A DNA stretch of 64,000 nucleotides from Cerrena zonata (Eukaryota > Basidiomycota > Agaricomycetes > Polyporales > Cerrenaceae): assembly GCA_038087015.1 (NCBI GenBank), contig JASBNA010000040.1:1-64000 (forward strand), in the 5' to 3' direction. Below, in pieces: positions 31,879 to 45,215 of the stretch (position 1 is its first letter; each line of letters opens with the position of its first letter). The notes beneath the pieces were generated by a model. The model saw only the letters and a list, made by a program, of their open reading frames with translations, did no database searches and was not told where the DNA came from. The position numbers were made by a program, and so were the translations under genes.

Positions 31879-34800
31879 ATGACTTCGCCGACCCCCTTGT
31901 CGGAGGCAAACGAGAAGGTCGAATCCACTAACGTCCCCGAAATTCCCAAGGAGACTCGTGTCAAGAAGAAGGGTTTCTTTTCAAAACAATCGAATGACTC
32001 TGGCTCTATAGATGAGAAACATGTCCCTCTGGAACCTCTTGGGGAGCCCACGAAGAAGAAGGAAATCCCCCCTGCATCCTTCACCAGCCTCTTCAGGTGT
32101 GTAGCTTGGAACACGTTCAGAGTAATTACACCATCTAATCTTACCCTACGCAGGTTCACCACCAGGAAGGAGCTGTTCTTCAATTTCCTTGGCTTAATCG
32201 CGGCGGCTGGTGCAGGAGCTGCGCAGGTAAGTTATTCTTGACCCTCCTGCATATAATGAAATTAAATGAACCGACCCACCCTATTAGCCGCTCATGAGTT
32301 TGCTCTTCGGTAATCTCACCCAAGACTTCATTGAGTTCCAGGGTGTTGCTGCCTATGCCCAGGACCCCAACAATGCTACTGCTCAAGCACAGCTCCCTAT
32401 CGCACAAGCTTCGTTCAGACACACGGCTGCATTGGACGCTTCCTATTTGGTTTACATCGGTCAGCTCGTTCCCCCGATAGCCGAAGTAGCTTGTGCTCAT
32501 TTTTATCCTGATATAGGTCTTGGAATGTTCGTGTGCACATTCATTTATATGTACATTTGGGTCTACACAGGCGAGGTCAACGCGAAACGTCTTCGTGAAA
32601 ACTATCTTCAAGCTGTCTTACGACAGGATATCGCTTACTTTGACAATGTCGGCGCTGGAGAGGTTACTACACGTATCCAAACTGACACCCGTGAGTTCCC
32701 CCACGATAGTTTAACCATATAAGCTTGACGCTGAGTGATCCCCCAAACCTTTGTAGACTTGGTACAACAGGGTACATCAGAAAAGGTCGCACTCGTTGTC
32801 AGCTTTATCTCTGCCTTCGTCACTGGTTTCATCCTTGCCTATGTTCGTTCATGGCGACTTGCCCTTGCCCTCTCATCAATTCTTCCTTGCATTGCCATCA
32901 TGGGTGGCCTTATGAATAAATTCGTTTCTACCTACATGCAGTACGTATCAAATTTAGGGATTTGTGGACCCTGTTGCTAACACAATCTCGATCACAGGCT
33001 GTCGTTAAAGCACGTGGCTGAAGGAGGCACGTTAGCCGAAGAAGTTATCAGCACAGTCCGAACTGCCCAAGCCTTTGGAACTCAGAAGATTCTCAGCGAT
33101 CTTTACGATACACACATTGCTTCTGCCTTCCAAGCTGACATGAAGGGTGCTGCCTGGCATGGAGGAGGACTTGGAGTTTTCTTCTTCGTAATCTATTCCG
33201 CATATGCTCTTGGTGAGCATGATAATCACTCGCATGCTTATTGGCTGGTCCTAAATTTATTCTCTAGCATTTAATTTTGGTACTACGCTCATCAATCGTG
33301 GGGAAGGTACGTCATGGGCGAATCATTGATCAAACATGGTACTAACTTCCATTCTAGCGGATGCTGGTATTGTCATCAACGTCTTCTTAGCCATTCTAAT
33401 TGGATCATTCTCATTGGCGCTCCTCGCGCCTGAGATGCAGGGTACGTCGTCGTTCTCCCGCTTCTTCATCAGGAAATGGGACTGATATTGATGCTTCTCA
33501 GCAATCACTCACGCTTGTGGTGCGGCCGCGAAGCTCTACGACACCATCGACCGTGTTCCTGCTATCGACTCTTCGTATGAGGGTGGTCTCAAACCAGAGA
33601 AGGTCCTCGGTGAAATCAGTCTCGAGAATATCAAGTTCAACTACCCGTCTCGTCCTGATGTTCAGATCGTGAAGGATCTGTCCATCACTTTCCCCGCTGG
33701 AAAAACCATTGCCCTCGTTGGCGCGTCCGGTTCAGGAAAATCGACTGTCATTTCACTCGTTGAACGTTTCTATGACCCCCTTGAAGGCACTGTCAAGTTG
33801 GATGGTGTTGATCTCAAGGAGCTCAATCTCAAATGGCTCCGTTCACAAATCGGTCTTGTCTCTCAGGAACCCACTTTGTTCGCTACGACTATCAAGCAGA
33901 ACGTCGCTCACGGTTTGATCAATACCGTTCATGAGCACGCTTCGGATGAAGAGAAGATGGCACTCATCAAAGAAGCCTGTATCAAGGCTAACGCTGATGG
34001 TTTCATTTCCAAACTCCCTCTCGGATATGAGACTATGGTCGGTGAACGTGGTTTCTTGCTCTCCGGTGGTCAAAAGCAACGTATCGCTATCGCTCGTGCT
34101 ATCGTCTCGGACCCGAGTATTCTCTTGCTCGATGAGGCTACGTCTGCTCTCGACACACAGAGTGAAGGGATTGTGCAGAACGCTTTGGACAAGGCTGCTG
34201 CTGGTCAGTTTTCTTTTACTGCTTGCATTCAATTTCATACTTAACGAATGTTCGTTTACAGGTCGTACCACTATCACCATCGCTCATCGTCTCTCGACCA
34301 TCAAGGATGCCGACCGCATTTACGTCATGGGTGGTGGAGTTGTTCTTGAATCTGGTACACACAACGAACTTTTGGCTGATGCAGAGGGCGCATATGCTCG
34401 TCTGGTTGCTGCTCAGAGGCTCCGTGACGCTCGCGAGAAACAAGTTCAGGGTGATGGCGACAGTGACACCGCCGCGAGCGATGAGGCAGATGATCTCGAG
34501 AAACAGGCCGCTGAGGAAGTTCCTCTTGGTCGCACGAACACTCGTAAATCTGGTCGTTCGCTTGCTAGTGAAATCTTGGAGCAACGAAACAAGGAGAAGG
34601 CATCAGGACAGAAGGACTACAGCATGCCTTACTTATTTATGCGCATGGGCAGGATTAACAGAGAAAGTTGGAAGAAGTACCTCATTGCTGCCATCGCCGC
34701 TGCTTGTACGTCTCTCCGCCTGATCATCTTCATGTGTAATGATTAACACCTTCCAACAGTGACTGGTATGGTTTATCCTGCTTTCGGTATTGTGTATGGT

Positions 34801-37068
34801 ATGTATTTTCCGTCAGACCTTGAATTTCTCTTATCTGACGTGCAAATTTTTTCTTAGCCAAGGGTGTTACTGCTTTCGGTGAATTCGATAAAAATCAACG
34901 TCGCCACGATGGTGACCGTAACGCACTCTACTTCTTCATCATTGCTTTGGTCTCTACATGCACAATCACCATCCAGAACGGTCTGTTCGCCCAATCAGCT
35001 GCCGAACTCACTTGCAAGTTGCGATCACTCTCGTTCCGTGCCATTCTCAGACAAGACAGTGCGTGTTTCCATCTAAGTTTGATGTTATATAGGAAACTGA
35101 CATAGGAGTGTAGTTGAATACTTCGACAAGGACGAACACAGCGTGCGTATATGACCTTCCAGTTCGGTCTTTTCGTTCTGACATTATGTCTATTAGACTG
35201 GTCAATTGACCTCAATGCTCAGTGACAACCCCCAGAAGATTAGTGGTCTCGCAGGTATCACCCTCGGAGCGTACGTCGTTTTTGCAATATCGTTCCTCTC
35301 GGTCAACTAATATCATTATTATAGTATTGTCCAGAGTATCGCTACTCTTGTTGCCGGTTTCATCATTGGTCTCGTCTTCGCGTGGAAGCTCGGTCTTGTT
35401 GGTATCGCTTGCACTCCCCTTTTGGTTTCTGCCGGTTACATTCGTCTGGTGAATATTTCATTTGCTCTGCGTCTTTCGTTTACATTTCTCATCGCAAATC
35501 ATCCTTAGCGTGTCGTTGTTCTTAAAGATCAGGAAAACAAGAGAGAGCACGAAAATTCCGCTCAACTTGCTTGTGAAGCTGCTGCTTCTATCCGGACTGT
35601 CGCCTCTCTCACTCGTGAGGATGATTGCTGCAGGATGTACAGCGAGTCTCTCGAAGAGCCTCTTCGTCGTTCAAACAGAACTGCCCTCTACAGTAACCTG
35701 ATCTTTGCGTTGTCTCAGTCTATGACTTTCTACGTCATTGCTCTTGTCTTCTGGTACGGTTCCCGCTTGGTTTCGCAGTTCGAGGTGTCGACCTTCCACT
35801 TCTTCATCGCTCTCATGGTACGTTCCTTTCTCAATTGCATCTCTTTGTATATGCTAACACGGCATGCTGTCATCTAGAGTACCACTTTCGGTGCCATTCA
35901 GGCTGGAAACGTCTTCTCCTTCGTCCCCGATATCTCTTCTGCTAAGGGTGCCGCCAGCGACCTTATTGATCTGCTCGACTCTGTCCCCGAGGTCGATGCT
36001 GAATCTACTGAGGGCAACATTCCTCAAAACGTGCAGGGTCGCATTCGTTTCGAAGGTGTTCACTTCCGTTACCCCACTCGTGCCGGTGTTCGTGTCCTTC
36101 GTGACTTGAACCTCACCGTTGAACCTGGTACCTATGTCGCTCTCGTCGGTGCTAGTGGTTGCGGAAAGTCTACTACGTACGTTTTAAGAGCGTATTTTCG
36201 CTATCACTCTGGCTGACCTTTTCGGTTTTAGTATCCAACTCATCGAAAGGTTCTACGATCCCCAAGCTGGAACTGTCTTCGTATGTGGTCTCTCTTATCC
36301 GACCGGTGATTTTTCGCTGACATATTCCCACAGCTCGACGAGCAACCTATTCAAGATTTCAACGTCTCGGAGTACCGTAAGCACATTGCTCTCGTGTCTC
36401 AGGAACCGGTAAGTTGTCGGCTTAATAGATCGATCGATATGGCCTCAATTACTCACCAATAATATCTAGACCTTGTACGCCGGCACAATCCGCTTCAACA
36501 TCCTTTTGGGCGCAACCAAGCCCGAATCGGAAGTTACACAGGAGGAGATCGAAGAGGCTTGCAGAAACGCAAACATTCTTGACTTTATCCAATCTCTTCC
36601 TCAAGGCTTCGATACTGAAGTCGGTGGCAAGGGTTCACAATTGTCTGGTGGTCAGAAGCGTAAGTCTCACTGTTACTGTTCTCTGTTTCACCTTAGCTTA
36701 TTATTCATTACAGAACGTATTGCTATTGCACGAGCTCTGTTGAGGAACCCGAAGGTTTTGCTTTTGGATGAGGCGACATCAGCTCTCGATTCGACATCAG
36801 AAAAGGTTGTACAGGAAGCTCTCGACAGAGCTGCTAAGGGAAGGACAACGCTTGCCATTGCGCATCGTTTGTCAACTATCCAAAACGCTGACCGCATGTA
36901 AGTTTCCATACCTACATCCTATCCCGACGCGGTATTGATTGACCTCTCTATCATAGTTACTTCATTAAGGATGGTGCAGTCAGTGAATCTGGCACTCACG
37001 ACGAACTCCTTTCTCTCAAGGGAGGCTATTACGAATACGTTCAGCTTCAAGCTCTCAGTAAGAACTAG
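31879..37068 (+). CDS. ABCB (MDR/P-glycoprotein-type) full-length ABC transporter
   Basis: A multi-exon gene with two transmembrane domain-nucleotide-binding domain halves, the layout of fungal multidrug exporters of the Pmd1/MDR1 type. Half 1: N-terminal Lys-rich cytosolic tail, TM helices (for example [43 protein letters not shown]), then Walker [10 protein letters not shown], signature LSGGQKQ and Walker B ILLLDEAT. Half 2: TM helices after [15 protein letters not shown], Walker [17 protein letters not shown] (split by an intron near 36660-36715) and VLLLDEAT, D-loop SALDS, H-loop AIAHRLS. About 1330 residues, normal for the family. The linker is acidic with [10 protein letters not shown]. 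It should sit in the plasma membrane or a vacuole/endosome and export hydrophobic compounds or lipopeptides with ATP; the substrate cannot be told. Start is the ATG at 31879 ([11 protein letters not shown]). Confidence 0.93.
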
Positions 37069-37618
37069 AGCGGGGTAGACTTGTTCTCTTCTCGGACTCG
37101 ATTCGTGTTTTCTTGTTATGCTCTTAGACCGCCCTAACGACTCTCTGGCTATGTCACGACTGGCTTCCATCACGCCCTCCCTGCATCCCCCCACACCTAA
37201 TGTTTTTTCATGTATATATACTTTGGGATTGAGAACACACACATACCCCCTCGTTCATAGGCACAATAGTAAGTAGTTGATAGGTAGCATAGTGGCAGAG
37301 GAATGCCAAATTACAGTAATTGTTTATATCTGCTTCGAGTGAATACACATATATGCAAGCAGTTTATGAATTCGAAATGTCTTGTTTGGAGATATATTCT
37401 GCCGGTGCCTAGATCATTATCTTGCTACAATACTGTACAGCGTAAGCAGCCCTGGATAAGATTACCGCACCTTCCTGTCTCGTACCCCGTAAGCGCGCTA
37501 CACCTGAGTTCAACCGTCATATACCAGTAGGAACAACATCTCGCAACCTTGTCCCCAGACTGCTGGGGATGCTTCTGACTGCTGATTGAAGCGCAATATA
37601 TCCAACTTGACACAGATA
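37069..37618. other. Intergenic region between ABC transporter and Rictor
   Basis: 550 bp. The first part is the probable 3' UTR of the transporter (pyrimidine-rich, with a TATATATA stretch near 37215). The rest is the upstream region of the Rictor gene. No additional gene seen. Confidence 0.5.
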
Positions 37619-40600
37619 ATGCCTGCGCTAGTGATGGAGAACCAGGGGATAGCAAGCGGTCCAAGTGACCACAGCTTACGGGTCGAAAGCGCACCCTCAG
37701 CAGTTCTAAGCTCGTTATACTCTTCAACAAGCACTGCTGTGAACTCTACTCCGTCGGGGGATAATATAGTGGAAGAACCCCAATCTTATAATGACTCAGT
37801 ACAACAGGCACGTCCAATCAATCCATTAAAGCGGAAAACAAGGCTCTGACATGTTTGCCCCGTAGACTCAGCTCCAAGCGTTGAGCTCACAACTTCAGGT
37901 AGAAAGTTTGATCAGGGATGGTGCAGAAAAGCTTTTGCAGATGCCGCTGACTGTATGACTCAATCCCCTCGAACGTTAAATCTAAACTTACACCTAATCA
38001 TAGGATGATTTGCGGATGCAAGTCGAATCCGAGTTAGAAATGGCCCGCAATAAGATTGACAATATCACCAAAAGGATGGAAACGCGTACGTATGTCTTGC
38101 TCTTGACGGTATCTCTGATTCTCAGAAATCTTACAGATGTCACACGAACGGGTCCTCGCAAACGGAATGACAGTTTGCGTCGCAAGTTCCCAGGTCCACA
38201 ATTGCATGCGCTCCCGAAGCCGAAGGACCAACACGAAGACAGAGGTATATATTATTTCTTGAAACACTACCTTTTGATGGGCGGGCTAAACGAGCTGTGG
38301 GTTTTAGATGACTTTCGGACAGCGTTATCACAGGCGTCCGACCACATCAGAACTCTGACTTCCTTAGCACGTTCTGGTGCCTCATCCTCTTCCAGCATGC
38401 CATCGTCTTCTACAACGCCTTCATCATCGAGTGAAACGGACCTGAGCCGTGCTAGGAAAGATACCATGAATCAACTCATTACCGTCTTGCAACGGAATTT
38501 ACGTGTGCGCTACGAACTCAATGTCGCAGAGGTTGTTCAAGTGTAAGCATGGTGCATTTAGGTGTCCAGCATATTGATAAATTATTTTGATACAGAATTC
38601 TTCCTTGTTTCTCGGATCGTGCATCGAAACCATGTCGTGCGACTGCATATCGACTGGTTCGACATTTGCTAGTCGACCAGCGATCTGTTGAAATAGTCCG
38701 AGACCAACATCTCGATTGGTTTATTGTGAAGTACTTCTATCCTTTACCACTGTCAATTAGAAGATGGATTAAATCTGACTGTTCTCGTAGATCTCTCTCT
38801 CGTGACACCAAATTTGCCGTAGAGAAAGAACAGGTCATCAAGCTCATCCGTGCAATCATTGATGTAGGGTCGCGACGTTCACCCCACGCAGCCGGCTCAG
38901 GCAGTGTTCCGTTGTCTGAACCCGTTATGCGAGCCTTCATCGCAGTGGCTGAACAACCCGATGACCCGTTCAAATCCATCTGTGTTCAGACATTAACTGA
39001 AATCCGTTAGTAAGGTTCCGTAATGTTCCAATTCGACTCTAACATTTGTGTGTTTTAGTCTTGATTGATGTTGAACTTATGGTCAGGACGGGCGGTGTTC
39101 GAGTGCTTTTGCACTCTTTAGCCGACGGGCCTCTGGAGATGGCACCACTACTGACATCTGCGTTCCTTCATCTTGCCGATTCTCCTCGTACCAGAGCATA
39201 CCTTCATCCAGGAACTGATCTTGAAGTAGGAAGATTTCTAGTCAAATTTCTATCACAGTGACTAAGACTTAACAGATGGCTTTCTCTGGAGTTACGGACG
39301 CATACGGTAAAGGACCAGATCATGCTGATCGTATGAGGGGAACTGCTCGCATTGTCTCATCTATGTTGCGAACGTGGAGCGGTACGTCAACCAATAATTG
39401 ACCTGAGTCTATCCTCAGATATCATTATAGGTCTCATGTATTTTTGTATACATGATAAGCTGGCCATTCGGACTGTGATTGATGGACTTCGAATACCGTC
39501 GCTGGAGACTAGAGTATGTTGGAATTTCCCCATTTCAATATAATTGCTGACGTATCACGAAGGATATCATTCTCGATATGTTCTTTGATTTATTGAATAT
39601 CAAACCTCCAGAGTGGCACCAGGCATTCATAGCAGGCAGACGACTAACCAGTACGCTCCATACCACTTTTTTACTCAGATAATGACTTAGAATCTCCTCC
39701 TATGTAGTGTACCGCAAGTCGCAACACCTCGGGGACTCTAACAAAGCGCAAGACAGCACTGTGAAAGCACAGACAGAGGATTCACTCAAGCTTACTGACC
39801 AATATATTGCTCTACTCATCCTTGTTTTTCACAAAGCCGGACTGGTTGATGTGATTCTTACCCTTTAACGACCTTTAGTCGAATCACTCATTGAGACTAT
39901 TTCGTATAGGCACTGACGTGTATGCTTGAAGAATCTCGAATCGGATCCAATCTTTCACGGAAAGCCACTCTGTTGATAGCGGAGATCCTTCAGACATCAA
40001 ACCGTGTTCTGCCCCATTCCATAGCTTCAGGCATTCAAGTACGTCACATCAAACCGTACCTTTCAGGTTGCCATCTGAACCACGGCAGGCGTTACCGCAA
40101 GTCTTCCACTTAGCTGCCAATTACAGTCTAGACGAACACCGTATTATCGGAACTGCTGCTCTTTCTGCTATTGATAGCTACAACCGTCATCGCTCGCGCT
40201 TGCAGCCCGTAGAAGAAATGAAGGGAGTTTCTCGTGCTCGGTTAGTTGATCCACATGTTATCATACCACCATCGACTGACATAGAAATTCGAAGTGCAAA
40301 CTCAGTGGAAGAAGCTGTCAGACGAGGTCAGCGGCATGTCGAACAAGCCCGAATGAAGTTGGGGATGCAAATGGACGACAAGGCTTTCCAAGCTAGCTTG
40401 TTAGAATCACAGGTAATGTCACGTAAAACTGGAAGACCTGTTCGGATGCTCATTTTTCTCTAGGTCATGGTCACCAAAGATCACACCAAGTGGAATTTCG
40501 ATACCTTGCAAGAGCTACTTGAAGGCCCGCTTCTAAACCCGAAACGCATGGAAGAAGCTATCAAGGTTTCGAAATATATCAAGCGTCTGATCTCGTTCTA

Positions 40601-43103
40601 CCATCCGTTCAGCCATCGATTCTCTGACATGCCTCAAACGAAGGTGAATACTTTCAACTCTCAATAAATCCCATCCTTACGATATAAATCTTCTAGGCTA
40701 ATGTTCGCTGGGTGCGACTAGGTTGTCATTTGCTCAATGCTCTGATGGCAAGCCCAGACGGCGTACGATGCTTGCAGGAAGACGACCTACTGGTCCAGAT
40801 TGTGAAAGGCTTTGCCCAATTGGATCCCGTACGCTATTCTCTGAGACTCTCATACCTTTTAACGACTCTAATTTCGGAAAACAGCTCAATAATGCTCCAA
40901 CGCAAGACCCTATGTTCTCGAAGAAAAGAATGCAAGACACTCTAACCTATGGCTATTTCGAAATGCTCGGAACGTTAAGCAAACGGAAAGAAGGTTTAGA
41001 GTGAGTAATGGCTCATTCTCACGTTTTTGTTTTCATTAAACTGGGGGATTGTAGATTGTTGGAAAGGTTCAAGCTCTTCACTGCGTTCTATCATCTTAGT
41101 GAACTGAGTAGAGAAGATCTCATCAAAGCCATTATCGAGAATTTGGATTATAGTATGTAAGTGCTTTCCTAAAAAGAGATATTAGCATAATATTCAACGT
41201 AAAATGTTCATAGTGACGGCCACTCTCGGATTGTCTTCTCGAAGGCACTCACTTCGAGCGATAAAGTCAGGAATTATAAGGTAGGATAATCGAGTCCAGT
41301 CATTACTGCCAATGCTAACACCCCCTGCAGAATATTCGCCTCTATGCCACTCAGCACCTTGGTGAACTGATCCGAGCAAACACCTCAGCTAACACATGGA
41401 CCCTACGTCTTCTTTTGACCCAACTCTACGACCCTTCTCCAGAAGTACAAGAGCTTGCAGTACGATTCCTTGAAGAAGCTTGTGAAGATCCAGAAGTTCT
41501 ACAGATAGTCGTTGAGATGCATCCCACGTTGGATCATTTAGGAGCGATAGGACATCCTCTCCTACTAAAGTATGATTCAGAATCGCCTATACTATCGTCA
41601 TCTATGCTGACTGTCGACTAGGTTTATGTCGACCACGTTGGGCTTTCGGTATCTATACGCAGCGGGTTATATCTCTCGAGAGATAGATTCATGGTTCCAT
41701 GTACGAATTACCTGATTGATTACATAACTCTATCTCATTCTCTCCAACAGGAACGCAATCTGCACTATGTCGTCAGCATCGAAATATTCTTATCCAAAGT
41801 CTTCAACTTTATTCCATCTTCAGAAGACGAGGAGGATATTCTGTAAGTAATCAATTTCATTGCTTCGATTACCATGTTTGAGTTTGTCGTAGTGCATTTG
41901 ATGGTATCGTTCCTCCACATTTCTATGGTGTCATGGCGAAAACAGATGTGGGTTGCCAAGTTTTGCAAGATAAAGGTCACTTCGCGGAATTTGCCGCCTT
42001 CATTCGGCGACATGGTCTCGAAGGGGAAGATCAAGATATGATTCTCAAGTTGAAAAGTGTTCTATGGGCTGTGGTAAGTCTTCCTGGGTCTATTATTCAT
42101 GTACTTCCTTTCAATTGAACCTCGGAAAGGGAAACATCGGAGCCACAGAACGTGGCTTACCTTTCCTAGAAGACGAGGATATCATTCCAGCTATCCTGGA
42201 AATTGCTGAACAATCATTAGTCCTTTCAGTCCGAGGGTATGTCCACTTACATATATTCACGTTCAATATTTCTGAGGTTTTTTGTGTAGGACATGCTTCT
42301 TTGTTCTCGGATTGATCTCGTCAACACCTCAAGGTGCTGAGATACTTGATGATTATCATTGGGAAGCTACATTGTCACCTCTCGGCCTGCCAACTGGTTT
42401 GTGTATTCCTCTGGATGTTGACAAATTTGTTTCGGTCAGTACGAACTTCTACAACATGTAGCAAAGGTACTGATATCCCCTAGATACCCTCATGGGAAGT
42501 GACCGTTCCCGAGCCTTCCCGCATTCGTTTGAAGCCCCCACCGACAGATGAAGAGACGGAGGTACTAACTGCCATCTACAACCTCGCAAACACTGTCATC
42601 GCCAATACCGCTTCTAGATCTCTCTCCAGGTGCGTGGCTTATCTATCGCGCAACTGAAACATTTCATTGACATTTTTTACAATTACAGGATGAAAGCACG
42701 ACCTGAATATCGGCACATATTTAGCTCTCCCGCGATGTTTTATCGAGCACTGCACACCATCTCGTCACAACGTTATCGTGCACCTGTGCGGAGATATATC
42801 ATCGACTTATTCAACATTGAACTCGATGTCGATGTTGTCAAGGCGCTCCTAGCGTGCGAGGAACATCTCAAATTGCCTCCAGATGCCACAGAAGCTGGGG
42901 CTGCGCCTCCACCTGCACGGGTGGTCAGCATGATAGGGCGACCGGGGCACGCGCGAAAGATATCTGACAGCGACGAAGAAAGCGTTCTCGATGAAGAGGA
43001 ATTTCATCCAGCTATTGAGCAGCATCCAACGATGAGCTTGAGACCTGTAAGCGTAGTCGTAGGATTTGGTGATGGACCGTATGGCCATATATCCGTGCAA
43101 TAG
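37619..43103 (+). CDS. RICTOR: Rictor homologue, scaffold subunit of TORC2
   Basis: More than twenty short-intron exons read as one Rictor/Tsc11/Ste16-type protein. An N-terminal HR1-like coiled coil (LSSQLQVESLIRDGAEKLLQ and RMQVESELEMARNKIDNI) precedes the armadillo-like Rictor N-terminal domain (FLKHYLLMGGLNELWVLDDF, QRNLRVRYELNVAEVVQVIL, KPCRATAYRLVRHLLVDQ). Next comes the conserved middle (WNFDTLQELLEGPLLNPKRMEEA, KRLISFYHPFSHRFSDM), then the C-terminal Rictor domains (QHLGELIRANTSANTWTLRLL, LWAVGNIGATERGLPFL, GTCFFVLGLISSTPQGAE, APVRRYIIDLFNIELD). Rictor holds Tor kinase in complex 2, which phosphorylates AGC kinases controlling actin, sphingolipids and cell-wall growth. The C-terminus carries SDSDEES and HARKISDS, likely phospho-sites (inference). 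Start chosen at 37619 (MPALVMEN); no in-frame ATG was seen upstream. Confidence 0.92.
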
Positions 43104-43506
43104 GATGAGACTGTGTTGACATTTTTCTGTATACCATTGGACTGAATGGGATGGACTAGCTTTTGTTTTCGCACAAACATCTTGTATTCATATCATGCAT
43201 TGTAAATTGTTATGAAGATTGCTATCACCTTGTTTCTCCTAAGACTTGATACACTGCACCATTACCTAATGGTACCGTTGCACGGAAATAAATTAACATT
43301 CCTGAATACATTGGAGAGTCACACAACCAGGTAGAACTCTAACTACGTCATGAATAATGTGGAATCGACACAAGGATTGGAACCGAATACCGGCGGCCCC
43401 ATCAGTGGTGAGAAACTTTGCCATAAACCTTCTAATATGTATGTAAATGAAGACCACATTGGATCGGCTTGACATGATGGGAGGAAAATGAGAGCAAGAA
43501 CATGAA

Positions 43507-44362
43507 TCAAACAGCGCCCTCGTCAGAGGGGTTGACTTTCTCAAAGAAGATTCTGTTATCGATCGTCTTTGGGACTGTCAACGCTAGCTTCCAAAGACGG
43601 TCGTCAATCTTCTTTCCGGAAGATTTGACACACTCGTCAATGTGACCACCAGAAGCCATTGCGGTACATGCAAATGCAACTGTATCACTGAAGTCATGGA
43701 ACCATCCGTGATTGCGGGTGATGATCCATGAACAGAAGCCCACGAACACTGAATTGAGCACCAGGACGGCGCAAGAGAATACTTTGGCAGGGGAGCGGGC
43801 ACCAATGTAGTTCCTAACCGTGTATTCGAAAGCTTGGTTTGCAATTGGATTAGCCCTATCATACGATTGGCCGTGCTCTGAGATAAATGAAGGGAACCCT
43901 TGGCTAACTGCGTCAGCCATCATCACCAGGGTATACCCTTCATAAGAGAATAGAGCGGGATCTTGCACAGAGGGTGCACTGAGGTTTGTCTTGACCTCGA
44001 ATGTAGGGTTACTCAAAAGCTGTGATACAGGCGTTTGGGAAGGTTGTGCATGCCAGCGGCCATGCCATGGAGCCATGTGTTGGCAAAGGCGAAGATAGAT
44101 TGTTGGAAGATCGGTGCGATGGCGAACATATCATCTTGAATTTTACTCTCAGCTAAGGGGTCCAAAGTGAGTTGCTCATCAGTGACCTTGAGAGGGGAGT
44201 AGATGCCGATACTGCCCAAGTGCGTCTCGGGAATACTGAGGTTGACAGCGCAGTAGTAATTGGAAGTACCAGGGTATGCCAGGACAAGGGACATATTATT
44301 GGTGGTGACTTGAGCGCTACGGTTTACGTCGAAGTTATAGTATACTGGTGAATCACCTCGAG
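43507..44362 (-). CDS. Unknown membrane protein, 5' end uncertain
   Basis: Two frames join through a 50-nt intron (43979-44028, GTATCA...CCTCAG), giving a continuous C-terminal part of about 270 residues that includes NRSAQVTTNNMSLVLAYPGT, SIPETHLGSIGIYSP, a likely membrane helix in KVFSCAVLVLNSVFVGFCSW and a soluble tail ending VNPSDEGAV. Upstream, at about 44450-44550, another exon probably encodes a hydrophobic helix (FFFAVLCLTLNVVLV), and MDNSTIVFHL near 44710 could be earlier sequence. The joins there are unclear, so I give only the part I can support. The fold looks like a plasma-membrane or ER protein with a large lumenal loop; no family recognised. Confidence 0.5.
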
Positions 44363-45215
44363 CTATATATATGTGAAGCCTCTGAGATGTTCTAAACGGC
44401 AGTTTTCATCCAAATCGGACATCGAAGAGAAACGTTGGCTGACAAGAGCCATATTCTATCAATGTTACCAAATGGCGGACGAGAACAACATTGAGTGTGA
44501 GACAGAGCACGGCAAAGAAAAACTCGGCGAGCGATCTGCTAGGTATCTTTGACAGGGAACGACTCGGAATCGGATAATAGCTTGAAGTTGAGATCGTTTC
44601 TAAACGGTCCGATTGAGATCGTAGATTATCCAGGTCGGATAGGTGATGGAGTGATGAAAATCGCGAAAGAGAAATCCGGAGAGATGGAATACGATGGTCG
44701 AGTTGTCCATGCGAGTAACCCCCTTGTCTGGAAATACTTAAGTTGGTATGTGCGTCAACGACACCTTCCGTGCCAGAGCTCACATACTGAACGTGTTCCT
44801 GAGAAAGTTACGCGTGGAGATTGACAAACGCCCCAATCATTTCCTAAGTACGGACCATCTTGGGGACTCCGGTGAATAGCAAAACCGTTATTTAAGGCAC
44901 AGTGAGAGCAGTGTTACACCGGAAATGACATCGGAAGAAAGAGAGACAGTCTGAATCGAGACATCCCGTGTGTACCAATGCACTCATTGTATCGAACACT
45001 ATCAGCACGAGGCAATAGAGGGTTTACCCAGTTACAGCCATTGGCTTCGAGAGACGTCATTCAGAGAAATATCTAGGCCTGGATATAATATGAGCACTCA
45101 CATAGAACGAAGACGGTCAAGTGTCGTTAATGATTGTACATCGTTGTTAAACCGCTTGAGCAATGCGAAAAAAACCTAAAGCCACTAAAATACAGGAGAG
45201 AAAGGACACATGAGA

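Noticed and set aside
43979..44076. Frameshift in the membrane-protein gene
   Set aside because: A 50-nt intron with a GTATCA donor and CAG acceptor restores one frame.
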